Origin: Allomuricauda sp. F6463D
Lineage (GTDB): Bacteria > Bacteroidota > Bacteroidia > Flavobacteriales > Flavobacteriaceae
Length of the DNA: 64,000 bases
Reading direction: 5' to 3'
NCBI RefSeq assembly: GCF_023015965.1
Contig: NZ_JALKAN010000001.1
Span: 62,001-126,000 of the forward strand
Shown in pieces: positions 55,532 through 64,000 of this stretch (position 1 is the stretch's first letter; every line of letters starts with the position of its first letter). Both the position numbers and the translations under genes were made by a program. The notes below the pieces were generated by a model, which saw only the letters and a list, made by a program, of their open reading frames with translations, did not search any database and was not told where the DNA came from.

Positions 55532-56521
55532 ATGGTTGTAAAATCAAACCAAGCAATGTGCAAGGATGTGTTTTTTAAAACATTGGCCAGGAAATGTATG
55601 ATTTTTTGCTTGCTATGTGTCACTGCACTTTTTCAAGTGCAGTGCTCTGGCGGCAAAAACATTGCGGAACCATTCAATAGGGAAAGTAAACTGTCGGAAA
55701 GACATGCTTTTTTTGATGATAGCTGGTTAGAGACCGTTAGGGGCAACATGCCATTGGTCATCAGTGCTCCTCACGGCGGCACTATTTCTCCGGAAACGAT
55801 TGAGGATAGAGACTGCGGAACCAAGGTGATGGACAATAATACGGCAGAACTGGCCTTCGAAATCAAAAATGCTTTAGAACAATTGGATAAGAGACCCCAT
55901 TTGATCGTGGCCCGATTGGCAAGGACCAAAGTTGATTTTAACCGGAATATGGAACAAGCGACATGCGGAAACCAACAAATGGAATATACGTGGCACCAAT
56001 ACCACAAGTATATCGAAGAATCCATAGATGCAGCTATTAAGGAGTTTGGCTATGCTATGTATATCGATCTACATGGACAAAGTCATGCTGTAAAACGATT
56101 GGAACTCGGTTACCTTTTAAGAGCGCCTGCGTTACAGGAAAACTTTAAAAGTACGGGGAACGATTCTGAAATCGGAACAAGTACATCCCTTCAAAACCTG
56201 TTGGAGAACAACCAGAGGTTAATCCTTAAAGAGTTGTTGACAGGGGAAAACGCCTTTGGTACTTTGATGGAAAAATCTGGTTATCCAGCAGTTCCAAGTC
56301 TTGATGACCCATTCCCGAAAGGAGGAGAGCCATATTTTAATGGAGGCTACAACACCAGAAGATATACTTCTTCCGATTATCCCAAAGTATTCGGCATGCA
56401 GATAGAGGCAAATTTTACAGATGTGAGGGATTCGGAAGAAAACCGGATAAAGTTTGCCAATGCATTCACCCGATCGGTGCTCGATTATTTGAACTTTATT
56501 GAATCGAACTGGGAGTACTAG
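55532..56521 (+). CDS. N-formylglutamate amidohydrolase-like lipoprotein
   Basis: A 329-residue putative exported hydrolase. A long n-region ends in MIFCLLCVTALFQVQCSGG, a lipobox, so it is probably a periplasmic or surface lipoprotein. The FGase fold is seen in PLVISAPHGG, LARTKVDFNRNMEQA and YIDLHGQSH, which carry the metal-binding His and Glu positions of the carboxypeptidase-like fold. ATG at 55532 abuts the SusD stop; ATG at 55556 is an alternative. Substrate may be an N-acyl amino acid, but export makes classical histidine breakdown unlikely. Confidence 0.82.
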   Translation: MVVKSNQAMCKDVFFKTLARKCMIFCLLCVTALFQVQCSGGKNIAEPFNRESKLSERHAFFDDSWLETVRGNMPLVISAPHGGTISPETIEDRDCGTKVMDNNTAELAFEIKNALEQLDKRPHLIVARLARTKVDFNRNMEQATCGNQQMEYTWHQYHKYIEESIDAAIKEFGYAMYIDLHGQSHAVKRLELGYLLRAPALQENFKSTGNDSEIGTSTSLQNLLENNQRLILKELLTGENAFGTLMEKSGYPAVPSLDDPFPKGGEPYFNGGYNTRRYTSSDYPKVFGMQIEANFTDVRDSEENRIKFANAFTRSVLDYLNFIESNWEY

Positions 56522-56776
56522 GTCTTTGACCATATAAATAGAACATCTGTCCTTCATGCAGTTAAACACGCTGCAGGAATAGAATTAGTTTGTCAAGCAA
56601 AAAATAATATCACTTTAAACAAAATACACTTAACGGCTGCCCTTGTAGATGGAATACAATTCTAGGAATGAACATATGCCCATTTAGGGTTTTGGAAAGT
56701 CATTTGCTAAGGTTATTTGAGTTAGTTTTTACACGATATTTCATTGGTAAAGAGCAGCCTTAAAAAACTATTGTCA

Positions 56777-58258
56777 ATGTCAAAACAAGAAAAGATGACA
56801 TTGGAGTCTTATTTTGGCTCCTTCAGAAAAAAGATCATAGGTATCGACCAAATGATCGAGACTCCCTTTGGGTCAAAAAAAATAATCTATGCGGATTGGA
56901 TTGCTAGTGGAAGGTTGTACGGTCCTATCGAGGATATTATCACGGATAAAATTGGACCCTTCGTGGGAAATACCCATTCTGAAACTACCTATACGGGCAA
57001 GTTAATGACCCACCTTTATGAAGAGGCCAAGGATAGGATAAAACAACATGTCAATGCTTCAAATGATGATGTCATTATTACAACGGATACCGGGATGACC
57101 GGTGTACTGTGTAAATTTCAACGGATCTTGGGCCTTAAGGTGCCTGAAAAGCTCCAAAAATCGCTGGCCATACCTGAAAAGGAAAGACCGGTTGTGTTCC
57201 TTACCCATATGGAACACCATTCCAACCAGACTACCTGGCTAGAAACAATTGCAGATGTTGTACTGTTAAGGCCTACCGATGATTTGTTCGTAGACGCCGG
57301 CCAGTTAAGAATGGAACTGGAAAAGTATGGTGACCGAAAGTTGAAGATTGGATCGTTCACGGCATGCTCCAATGTAACAGGTGTCAGCACTCCCTATTAT
57401 GAACTGGCAGAAATCATGCACGAATATAAGGGGTATTGTTTTGTGGATTTCGCAGCATCTGCGCCCTATGTGCAAATTGATATGCACCCGACCCAAAAAG
57501 AGAGAAAATTGGACGCTATCTTTTTTTCCCCCCACAAGTTTTTGGGAGGCCCGGGAAGTTCCGGGGTATTGATCTTTGATAAAGAACTCTACAAAAACCG
57601 GATTCCTGACAATCCTGGGGGCGGCACTGTGAAATGGACCAACCCTTGGGGAGAGCATAGTTTTTTTGATAGCATTGAGGCTAGAGAGGATGGGGGAACC
57701 CCTGGATTTTTACAGACCATCAAAACGGCCCTGTCCATAGGTCTAAAGGATAAAATGAGCGTGGATAAAATCCGACAAAGGGAGAATGAACTTACCAGAA
57801 AATGTTTTGAGGAACTTCCTAAAATCAAAGGGATCCATGTATTTGCATCAGAGGTCAGGTACCGCTTGGGTGTGTTTTCCTTTTATGTGGAGCATCTACA
57901 TTACAATTTAGTGGTCAGATTGCTGAACGATCATTATGGAATCCAGGTCAGAGGAGGTTGTTCTTGTGCCGGTACGTACGGTCACATATTATTGAAGGTT
58001 TCCCAGGAACGTTCCAAATATATAACAGACCAGATCGATCACGGAAATCTGACAGATAAGCCTGGATGGGTCAGGTTGTCCCTTCACCCCACCATGACGG
58101 ATCGGGAATTGGACTTTATCTTGGTTGCTCTCAGACAAATTGCTGAAAATGGGGAGGAAATGGCCAAAGAGTATGATTACGATTCCCTGAGCAATACATT
58201 TTACCATAAGTCCGAATCCAGCCAAGGATTGAAATTGGATAAATTATTCAAACTTTAA
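56777..58258 (+). CDS. PLP-dependent class V aminotransferase (cysteine-desulfurase-like)
   Basis: A 493-residue cytoplasmic enzyme. The Schiff-base Lys is K254 in SPHKFLGGPGSSG. MEHHSN holds the ring-stacking His, D224 in FVDFAASAP holds the pyridine nitrogen. A Cys pair RGGCSCAG near residue 395 lies where SufS/IscS place the active Cys. I chose ATG at 56777; the frame opens to a TTG at 56744. No signal peptide is present. It could be a cysteine desulfurase, selenocysteine lyase or lyase for another amino acid; context with amidohydrolases favours substrate breakdown. Confidence 0.85.
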   Translation: MSKQEKMTLESYFGSFRKKIIGIDQMIETPFGSKKIIYADWIASGRLYGPIEDIITDKIGPFVGNTHSETTYTGKLMTHLYEEAKDRIKQHVNASNDDVIITTDTGMTGVLCKFQRILGLKVPEKLQKSLAIPEKERPVVFLTHMEHHSNQTTWLETIADVVLLRPTDDLFVDAGQLRMELEKYGDRKLKIGSFTACSNVTGVSTPYYELAEIMHEYKGYCFVDFAASAPYVQIDMHPTQKERKLDAIFFSPHKFLGGPGSSGVLIFDKELYKNRIPDNPGGGTVKWTNPWGEHSFFDSIEAREDGGTPGFLQTIKTALSIGLKDKMSVDKIRQRENELTRKCFEELPKIKGIHVFASEVRYRLGVFSFYVEHLHYNLVVRLLNDHYGIQVRGGCSCAGTYGHILLKVSQERSKYITDQIDHGNLTDKPGWVRLSLHPTMTDRELDFILVALRQIAENGEEMAKEYDYDSLSNTFYHKSESSQGLKLDKLFKL

Positions 58259-58288
58259 AAACAAACAAAAATCATTAAATCATCGAAA

Positions 58289-61200
58289 ATGAGAGACAAA
58301 AGAAATTCTGGATACCTATTGATTTTATGTGTCATGTTTTATACTGGGAGCTCCTATACACAGGAGACCTTTCCCAAAAATGATGTTCTGGACGACCGTC
58401 CGACAACAGTGGCCTTTACCAATGCGACCATCATTACTGCCCCTGCGCAGGTAATGGAAAATGCGATGTTGCTCATCCAAAATGGCAAGATTGTCTCTGT
58501 ACAAACAGAAAATAAAGTTCCCAAAGGCTATCGGGAGATTGACCTTAGAGGACGTTATATTTATCCCTCTTTCATTGATATGTTCGGGGAATATGGGCAA
58601 CCGGAGGTAAAGCGCGCCCCTTTTAGAAGTCCCTTCGTTAGTAAGGAGCAGATACAGCCGAATACCAAGGGGCCGTACAATGCCAATGAGGCCATAAAAT
58701 CACAATACAACAGTTCCAAAAATTTTATAGTGGACAAGGAACTTGCATCCAAATGGAGGGCCCAAGGATTTGGTTCGGTAGCGACCATAAAAAGGGATGG
58801 CGTAGCAAGGGGAACAGCTGCATTGGTGGCCCTCGGGGAAGATACAGAAAACAACTTGGTCATCAAATCCAAGGTAGCCGATCATTATTCCTTTGACAAG
58901 GGAAGTTCGACTCAGGACTATCCCATCTCATCTATGGGGACCATAGCTCTTTTGCGCCAGACTTTATATGATGCCAAGTGGTATGAGTCACATACGGAAA
59001 AACCTTTTTTGGATCTGTCCTTAGATGCTTTGATTGCCAATAAACACTTGCCAAAAATTATGGATACTGATGGTTGGTTGACCGCTTTGCGAGCTAATAA
59101 GATAGCAGATGAATTTGGGTTTAAATTCATTATAAAAGGAGGTGGGGACGAATATCAACGTATTGTGGCGATAAAGAATATGAAAACACCCATGATCATA
59201 CCGATTGACTTTCCCAAGGCCTATGATGTGAGTGATCCATACATCACCAATAAAATCAACTTGGCAGATCTTAAGCATTGGGAATTGGCCCCAACAAACC
59301 CAGCATCACTAGAGCAAAACAGTATTCCTTTTGCCATCACCTCTTTTCCCCCGGAAAACCTACCGGATTTTTTGAAAAATTTAAGGAAATCAGTCACATA
59401 TGGCCTGAGTAAAACGGCGGCGCTTTCCAGTTTGACTACTGTACCGGCCAAATTGCTGGGTGTAGACCATAAGCTTGGAACCTTGGAAGTGGGAAAAATA
59501 GCCAACTTTATCATTACAGATGGTGACCTTTTTCAGGAGGGCACTCAAATACTGGATCACTGGATCGTAGGGAAACCGTATGTAGTCAACAATCCCACTT
59601 CCCAAACCATACTCGGTGAATACAACATTACTGTTGGTACACTAACAGCCATTTTGTCCGTTACCTCAAAAGCTTCTAATTACCAGGCTGAATTGACATT
59701 GTCTAATGGGACAACGGAAAAAGTGGATTTTAAAATGGATGGTAAACTTCCAGTTTTACAATTTACTGTAAAGGGAAATCAATATAACCTGAAGGGTTGG
59801 TCCAAGCAGGAAAACAGTATGACGGTGCTCAATGGCACGGGAACCCTAAATTTTGAGGAAAATATCCAATGGATGGCCCGAAAGACGAAAAAAGGAATGG
59901 GTGGCTCCAGTTCTAGAAAGGTTCATAATCAAAGTCCAACGGATTTGGGCGAGGTATACTTTCCGTTTTTGGCCTTTGGTAGTCCCGACAAAATTGAATC
60001 CCAATCTATTTTGATAACCAATGTCACCGTTTGGACCAATGAAGAAGAGGGTATCCTGACAAATTCAGATGTACTCATTGAGAATGGAAAGATAGCCAAA
60101 ATAGGGAATAATCTCAGCACCAAGGACATCTTGGTAGTGGATGGTACAGGTAAGCACCTTACCGCTGGAATCATTGATGAACACTCGCATATCGCCTTAG
60201 GAGGAATCAATGAAATAGCACCTAATTCAGGCATGGTCAGGATGCAAGATGTGATTAATCCAGATGACCCGGGTATATACAGGGCATTAGCAGGGGGCGT
60301 GGTGGCAGCCCAACTTCTACATGGCTCCTCCGATCCCATAGGCGGCCAGTCTGCCCTGGTAAAGTTAAAATGGGGATCTGATGCCAAAGGAATGTTGATC
60401 CAGGATGCAGACCACTTCATCAAATTTGCCCTTGGGGAGAATGTAAAACGTTCCAGAAGTCAGCCCTCCATACGATTTCCACGCTCTTTGATGGGTTTGG
60501 AACAATTCTACACCAATGCCTTCAACGAGGCTTTGGATTATAAAAAGCAATGGAATGCCTATTATAGTCTAGGTACAAAGGAAAAAAGAACTGCGGTGGA
60601 ACCTCGTAAAAATATATTGCATGAGACAATGTTGGAAATCTTGGAGAAGAAACGGTTCATAACGGCCCACTCCTATCAACAGAAAGAGATGTTGATGTTG
60701 ATGGAGGTGGCGGAAAGGTTTGGTTTTGCCCTGAACACGTTCACCCATGCCATGGAGGGCTATCGGATAGCTGATCGCATGATGGAACATGGAGTTGGAG
60801 GCAGTACGTTTTCTGACCGATGGAACTATAAATGGGAGGCAAGGAACGGAACCCCATACAATGCTCCCATCATGGACCGGGTAGGCGTCGTTACCGCTTT
60901 GAATTCTGATAGTGGTGAAACGATGAGGCACTTGAATCATGAGGCTGCTAAAATGGTAAGATATGGTGGGATTAGTCCCGAGGAGGCCCTGAAAATGATC
61001 ACCTTGAACCCAGCAAAGCTCTTACATCTCGACGATACCATGGGAAGTATCAAAGTGGGAAAATCTGCGGATGTCGTTCTTTGGACAGGGGACCCCTTGT
61101 CACTTTATTCCAAACCCGAAAAGACAATTATTGAAGGGGCCATTTATTTTGACTTGGCCAAGAATGAACAGCTTCGCAGGGAGAATTTAAAAGAACGTTC

Positions 61201-61309
61201 CAGGCTCCTTAAAAAATTAGAAGGCCTTGAAGGGGTCGAAAATATATCAACAAGAATATCCTTGGAGCGCGTGGAATTCCATTGCGAGTCCTTAGAGATG
61301 CAGAACTAA
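58289..61309 (+). CDS. Exported two-domain amidohydrolase; first domain degenerate
   Basis: A 1006-residue protein with a signal peptide (LLILCVMFYTGSSYTQ) and two amidohydrolase domains. The second is complete: HSH at 632-634, H794 (TAHSYQQ), H820 (FTHAME) and D874 (NSDSGE), and the closing GSIKVGKSADVVLWTGDPL. The first (about 40-430) keeps the end motif LGTLEVGKIANFIITDGDLF but has YPSFIDMFGEYG where HxH should be, with F and E replacing the His, so it cannot bind metal normally. This is a tandem with one dead domain. The metal-dependent domain may be an imidazolonepropionase-like or dipeptidase-like enzyme. Confidence 0.85.
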   Translation: MRDKRNSGYLLILCVMFYTGSSYTQETFPKNDVLDDRPTTVAFTNATIITAPAQVMENAMLLIQNGKIVSVQTENKVPKGYREIDLRGRYIYPSFIDMFGEYGQPEVKRAPFRSPFVSKEQIQPNTKGPYNANEAIKSQYNSSKNFIVDKELASKWRAQGFGSVATIKRDGVARGTAALVALGEDTENNLVIKSKVADHYSFDKGSSTQDYPISSMGTIALLRQTLYDAKWYESHTEKPFLDLSLDALIANKHLPKIMDTDGWLTALRANKIADEFGFKFIIKGGGDEYQRIVAIKNMKTPMIIPIDFPKAYDVSDPYITNKINLADLKHWELAPTNPASLEQNSIPFAITSFPPENLPDFLKNLRKSVTYGLSKTAALSSLTTVPAKLLGVDHKLGTLEVGKIANFIITDGDLFQEGTQILDHWIVGKPYVVNNPTSQTILGEYNITVGTLTAILSVTSKASNYQAELTLSNGTTEKVDFKMDGKLPVLQFTVKGNQYNLKGWSKQENSMTVLNGTGTLNFEENIQWMARKTKKGMGGSSSRKVHNQSPTDLGEVYFPFLAFGSPDKIESQSILITNVTVWTNEEEGILTNSDVLIENGKIAKIGNNLSTKDILVVDGTGKHLTAGIIDEHSHIALGGINEIAPNSGMVRMQDVINPDDPGIYRALAGGVVAAQLLHGSSDPIGGQSALVKLKWGSDAKGMLIQDADHFIKFALGENVKRSRSQPSIRFPRSLMGLEQFYTNAFNEALDYKKQWNAYYSLGTKEKRTAVEPRKNILHETMLEILEKKRFITAHSYQQKEMLMLMEVAERFGFALNTFTHAMEGYRIADRMMEHGVGGSTFSDRWNYKWEARNGTPYNAPIMDRVGVVTALNSDSGETMRHLNHEAAKMVRYGGISPEEALKMITLNPAKLLHLDDTMGSIKVGKSADVVLWTGDPLSLYSKPEKTIIEGAIYFDLAKNEQLRRENLKERSRLLKKLEGLEGVENISTRISLERVEFHCESLEMQN

Positions 61310-61321
61310 ATAACGAAGAAC

Positions 61322-62641
61322 ATGAAAAACAAGATAAACTATACGATTTTGACACTAATCCTGATTGTTTCAAGCCTTTCGGAATTGAAGGCGCAGATAC
61401 TGCCTTTGGTGGCCAAAGAGCAGGAAACGCCCATCTTACTTGTGGGGGGGACTATCCATACCGGTGACGGACAGGTGTTGAAGAACACCGCCGTAGGTTT
61501 CGACAAGGGAACCATTACCTTTTTGGGCAAACCTTCTGACCTGGGGACCAGTGTTTCAGATTATAAGGTTATCGACATTACCGGACAACAAGTTTATCCG
61601 GGTTTTATCCTTTTGAATTCCGTAATCGGGATCAATGAGATAAATGCCGTGCCCCATACCAAAGATACTGTGGAAGAAGGAGAATATCTTCCCAATCTGA
61701 AATCGGTATACGCCTTTGATATGACCTCTACCTTTATCCCTCCTTTGCGGTTCAATGGTATTTTATACCTTGAATCGATTCGTTCCAACGGTATCATTCC
61801 AGGTACGTCGTCGGTGATGTCTTTGGATGGATGGAATTGGGAGGATGCCGTATTCAAAAGGGCAGCCGCTATACACATCGATTGGCCCTCTTCACTATCC
61901 AGTTATTTTGATGCCGCGACGAACAGTCGATTGCTCCGGCCCAACGTCTCTTACGAAACGATTACTGGTGAATTGCAAAAGTTGTTTTCAGATGCCAAAC
62001 AATATGGGCAATTGGCAACTGCTCAAACCAACCTGAAATTGGAGGCCCTAGAGGATTTGTTCCAAGGAAAACGGGTTCTGGTCATCCATGCGAATGAACC
62101 TAAGGAAATTATAGAGAGCATTACTTTTGCCAAATCCTTTGACATTGATCATATCTCCTTAGTGGCCTCACAAGGAACTTTGGAGGTCGTTGATTTTCTG
62201 AAGGAGAACCATGTTCCGGTCATTGTACCCCCCACGTACAACCTGCCTAGAAATGATGATATGGATTATGATGCCTTTTATGGTTTGCCGACCCAATTGC
62301 AGCGTAGGGGCATCGAAGTATCCATGTACCACGTTGGATCCCTGTCCAATTCCATCAATCTACCCTTTTATGCGGGAACAGCCATAGCGTTTGGGATGGA
62401 CAAGGAAGAAGCCCTTAAGACCATTTCATTGAATCCCGCCAAAATCCTGGGAATTGACGATAAGTTGGGATCTATCGCCGTGGGAAAGGTGGCCAGCCTG
62501 TTCGTTTCCAAGGGGGATGCCCTAGATGTACAGACCAATGCGTTGACCATGGCCTTTATCCGCGGAAAGCACATCGATTTGGAAGGACCACAGCAATTGG
62601 ACTATAAACGCTATTCCGCCAAATTTGAACAAAACAAATAG
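61322..62641 (+). CDS. Exported amidohydrolase-fold protein without metal-binding HxH
   Basis: A 439-residue protein, signal peptide ILIVSSLSELKAQ. The fold is plain from LLVGGTIHTGDGQVLKNTAVGF, YPGFILLNSVIGI and the C-terminal KTISLNPAKILGIDDKLGSIAVGKVASLFV. At the HxH position it has N and V, and the late Asp is missing (AIAFGMDKEEAL). One His (VIHANEP) remains. It is 12 bases after the larger amidohydrolase and is probably its non-catalytic partner. The reading frame is intact, so the loss looks like specialisation, not decay. Confidence 0.82.
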   Translation: MKNKINYTILTLILIVSSLSELKAQILPLVAKEQETPILLVGGTIHTGDGQVLKNTAVGFDKGTITFLGKPSDLGTSVSDYKVIDITGQQVYPGFILLNSVIGINEINAVPHTKDTVEEGEYLPNLKSVYAFDMTSTFIPPLRFNGILYLESIRSNGIIPGTSSVMSLDGWNWEDAVFKRAAAIHIDWPSSLSSYFDAATNSRLLRPNVSYETITGELQKLFSDAKQYGQLATAQTNLKLEALEDLFQGKRVLVIHANEPKEIIESITFAKSFDIDHISLVASQGTLEVVDFLKENHVPVIVPPTYNLPRNDDMDYDAFYGLPTQLQRRGIEVSMYHVGSLSNSINLPFYAGTAIAFGMDKEEALKTISLNPAKILGIDDKLGSIAVGKVASLFVSKGDALDVQTNALTMAFIRGKHIDLEGPQQLDYKRYSAKFEQNK

Positions 62642-62645
62642 GTGG

Positions 62646-64000
62646 ATGGAGAATGTTGAAAAAGCGATAACCGGAATCAGTGACTGGATTTGGGGATTCC
62701 CCCTATTACTACTATTGGTGGGTGGAGGCCTGTACCTTTTGGTCTATTCCAGGTTATTGCCGTTCAAGCATTTCTGGCATGCACTACAGGTCATCAGGGG
62801 AAAGTACGAGACAATTTCGAATATTGGCCAGATAAGTGCCTTCAAGGCATTGACCACGGCTTTGTCTTCTACCTTGGGAATGGGTAATATTTCTGGAGTG
62901 GCCATTGCCATTACCATGGGTGGTCCGGGCGCCCTATTTTGGATGTGGATGAGTGCCTTAATCGGAATGGGGACCAAATACTACACCTGTTCGCTCGCTG
63001 TCATGTACAGGGGAAGCGATGATTCAGGTGAATCACAGGGAGGTCCCATGTATGTTATCGTCAACGGTCTTGGTGAAAAATGGAAACCTCTAGCCATTTT
63101 CTTTTCGATAGCAGGGATATTCGGATCGTTGCCCATTTTTACGGCAAACCAGTTGACCCAGGTTATCGTGGAAATAATTCCACCCTCTGTTATGGGACCA
63201 CCAAGTGGTTTGACCTTAGCAGTTGTTGCGATTGTTATTAGCATTTTGGTTGGTCTGGTCATATTTGGTGGCATCAAAAGAATAGCCAATCTGGCCAGTA
63301 GGCTTGTACCTTTTATGGTTACCTTGTATTTTTTTTCGGTCAGTTATATTTTGGTATTGTATCATTCCAGAATCATCCCTGTCCTGATGGATGTATTTGA
63401 GGATGCAATGTCCGGTGATGCGGTATTGGGGGGTAGCTTGGGTGCTATTATCATCATGGGGGTACGAAGGGCCGCTTTTTCAAATGAGGCAGGTATCGGC
63501 ACTGCCCCTTTGGCACATGGTGCCTCAAAGAATACGGAACCGATCAAAGAAGGACTGGTAGCCATGTTGGGACCTTTTATTGATACCATTGTAGTGTGTA
63601 CCTTGACCGCCATCGCCATCTTGGCCACGGGTAGTTGGCAGCACTCAGATCAAAGTGGTGTGTCCATTACCTTGGATGCTTTTGTCAAGGCCATGCCTGG
63701 TATTGGTGCTCCATTATTGTTTTTTATCGTGACTATATTTGCCTTGACATCCTTGTTTACTTATTCCTACTATGGATCAAAATGCGTGGTATTTCTATTT
63801 GGATCCAAATACCGAAATATCTATAACTATGTTTATATCCTCGGTATATTCCTGGGGTCTGTTTCCTCACTGGCAGGTGTCGTTGGCATCATCGATATCA
63901 GCTTTGCACTGATGTCGATACCTACTATGGTCTCTACCATAATACTGGCACCGCGTATTAATGCGGCAACCGCATCTTATTTCAAGAAAATTGAATTGCA
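62646..64000 (+). CDS. Alanine/glycine:Na+ symporter (AGCS family), 3' end outside window
   Basis: An inner-membrane symporter; 451 codons are present and the frame is open at the right edge. Start ATG is four bases after the amidohydrolase stop. Family signatures are TALSSTLGMGNISGVAIAITMGGPGA in parts, GGPMYVIVNGL, and the AGCS motif SNEAGIGTAPLAHGA. It takes up alanine, glycine or related small amino acids with Na+. In the locus it would import the amino acid released by the exported hydrolases. Confidence 0.9.
   Translation, partial: MENVEKAITGISDWIWGFPLLLLLVGGGLYLLVYSRLLPFKHFWHALQVIRGKYETISNIGQISAFKALTTALSSTLGMGNISGVAIAITMGGPGALFWMWMSALIGMGTKYYTCSLAVMYRGSDDSGESQGGPMYVIVNGLGEKWKPLAIFFSIAGIFGSLPIFTANQLTQVIVEIIPPSVMGPPSGLTLAVVAIVISILVGLVIFGGIKRIANLASRLVPFMVTLYFFSVSYILVLYHSRIIPVLMDVFEDAMSGDAVLGGSLGAIIIMGVRRAAFSNEAGIGTAPLAHGASKNTEPIKEGLVAMLGPFIDTIVVCTLTAIAILATGSWQHSDQSGVSITLDAFVKAMPGIGAPLLFFIVTIFALTSLFTYSYYGSKCVVFLFGSKYRNIYNYVYILGIFLGSVSSLAGVVGIIDISFALMSIPTMVSTIILAPRINAATASYFKKIEL

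Noticed and set aside
1-64000. CRISPR arrays, rRNA operons, prophage structural genes, toxin-antitoxin pairs
   Set aside because: No regular spaced repeats, no rRNA-like blocks and no matching gene sets were seen.

Overview
The window looks like chromosomal DNA from a marine-type Flavobacteriaceae bacterium (Bacteroidota). It is AT-rich by eye, carries two SusC/SusD outer-membrane uptake pairs (one with an ECF sigma/FecR pair), has fused ResB-CcsA cytochrome biogenesis and an unusual cbb3-type oxidase, and lacks Shine-Dalgarno-like spacing. The genus cannot be fixed from sequence alone. No rRNA, tRNA or CRISPR array was seen.

Layout. (1) 1-7.8 kb: myo-inositol catabolic operon (iolC partial, iolD, a Na+/solute symporter, iolA, an iolE-like gene, iolG). 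(2) 8.1-14.5 kb: a two-RCK K+ channel, then a gene-poor decay zone with relics of GAPDH, a universal stress protein and a response-regulator receiver, plus a tiny basic protein and a tandem beta-carbonic anhydrase / divergent carbonic-anhydrase-like pair. (3) 14.6-25.8 kb, minus strand: SusC-SusD-lipoprotein operon, a membrane-anchored AraC regulator, a PepSY-TM protein broken by one base in an A9 tract, a siderophore-type TonB receptor and a small Cys-motif membrane protein. (4) 26.7-34.7 kb, minus strand: a stress-enzyme run (DUF488, SDR, two AhpD-like proteins, OsmC), then an operon joining a cbb3-type oxidase, group III truncated haemoglobin, tryptophan 2,3-dioxygenase and a cupin. (5) 35.2-46.7 kb: a DoxX-like protein, an ECF sigma factor, two paralogous flavin reductases, folE, DUF4142, a cupredoxin, a dihaem cytochrome, a CPBP protease, Ccs and a PLP decarboxylase. 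(6) 47.2-48.4 kb: relics of a DnaC-like ATPase and an IS3 element. (7) 48.6-64 kb: ECF sigma/FecR/SusCD plus exported hydrolases, a PLP enzyme and a Na+/alanine-type symporter, which reads as an amino-acid-derivative or peptide uptake locus, not a glycan locus.

The most interesting signal is a repeated promoter: GTAACC, exactly 15 bases, then nATCnAA. I find it at seven intergenic or gene-boundary sites. Two copies sit back to back between the central sigma factor gene (about 36 kb) and the divergent flavin reductase; others precede the DoxX gene, DUF4142-cupredoxin, the second flavin reductase-decarboxylase pair, the AraC regulator, and the region upstream of the iron-uptake genes. This suggests one autoregulated ECF sigma regulon joining redox, iron and perhaps light or oxidative-stress functions. 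Further points are an exported amidohydrolase pair in which two of three catalytic domains have lost their metal-binding HxH, and a carbonic-anhydrase paralogue with Asp in place of the zinc-ligand His.
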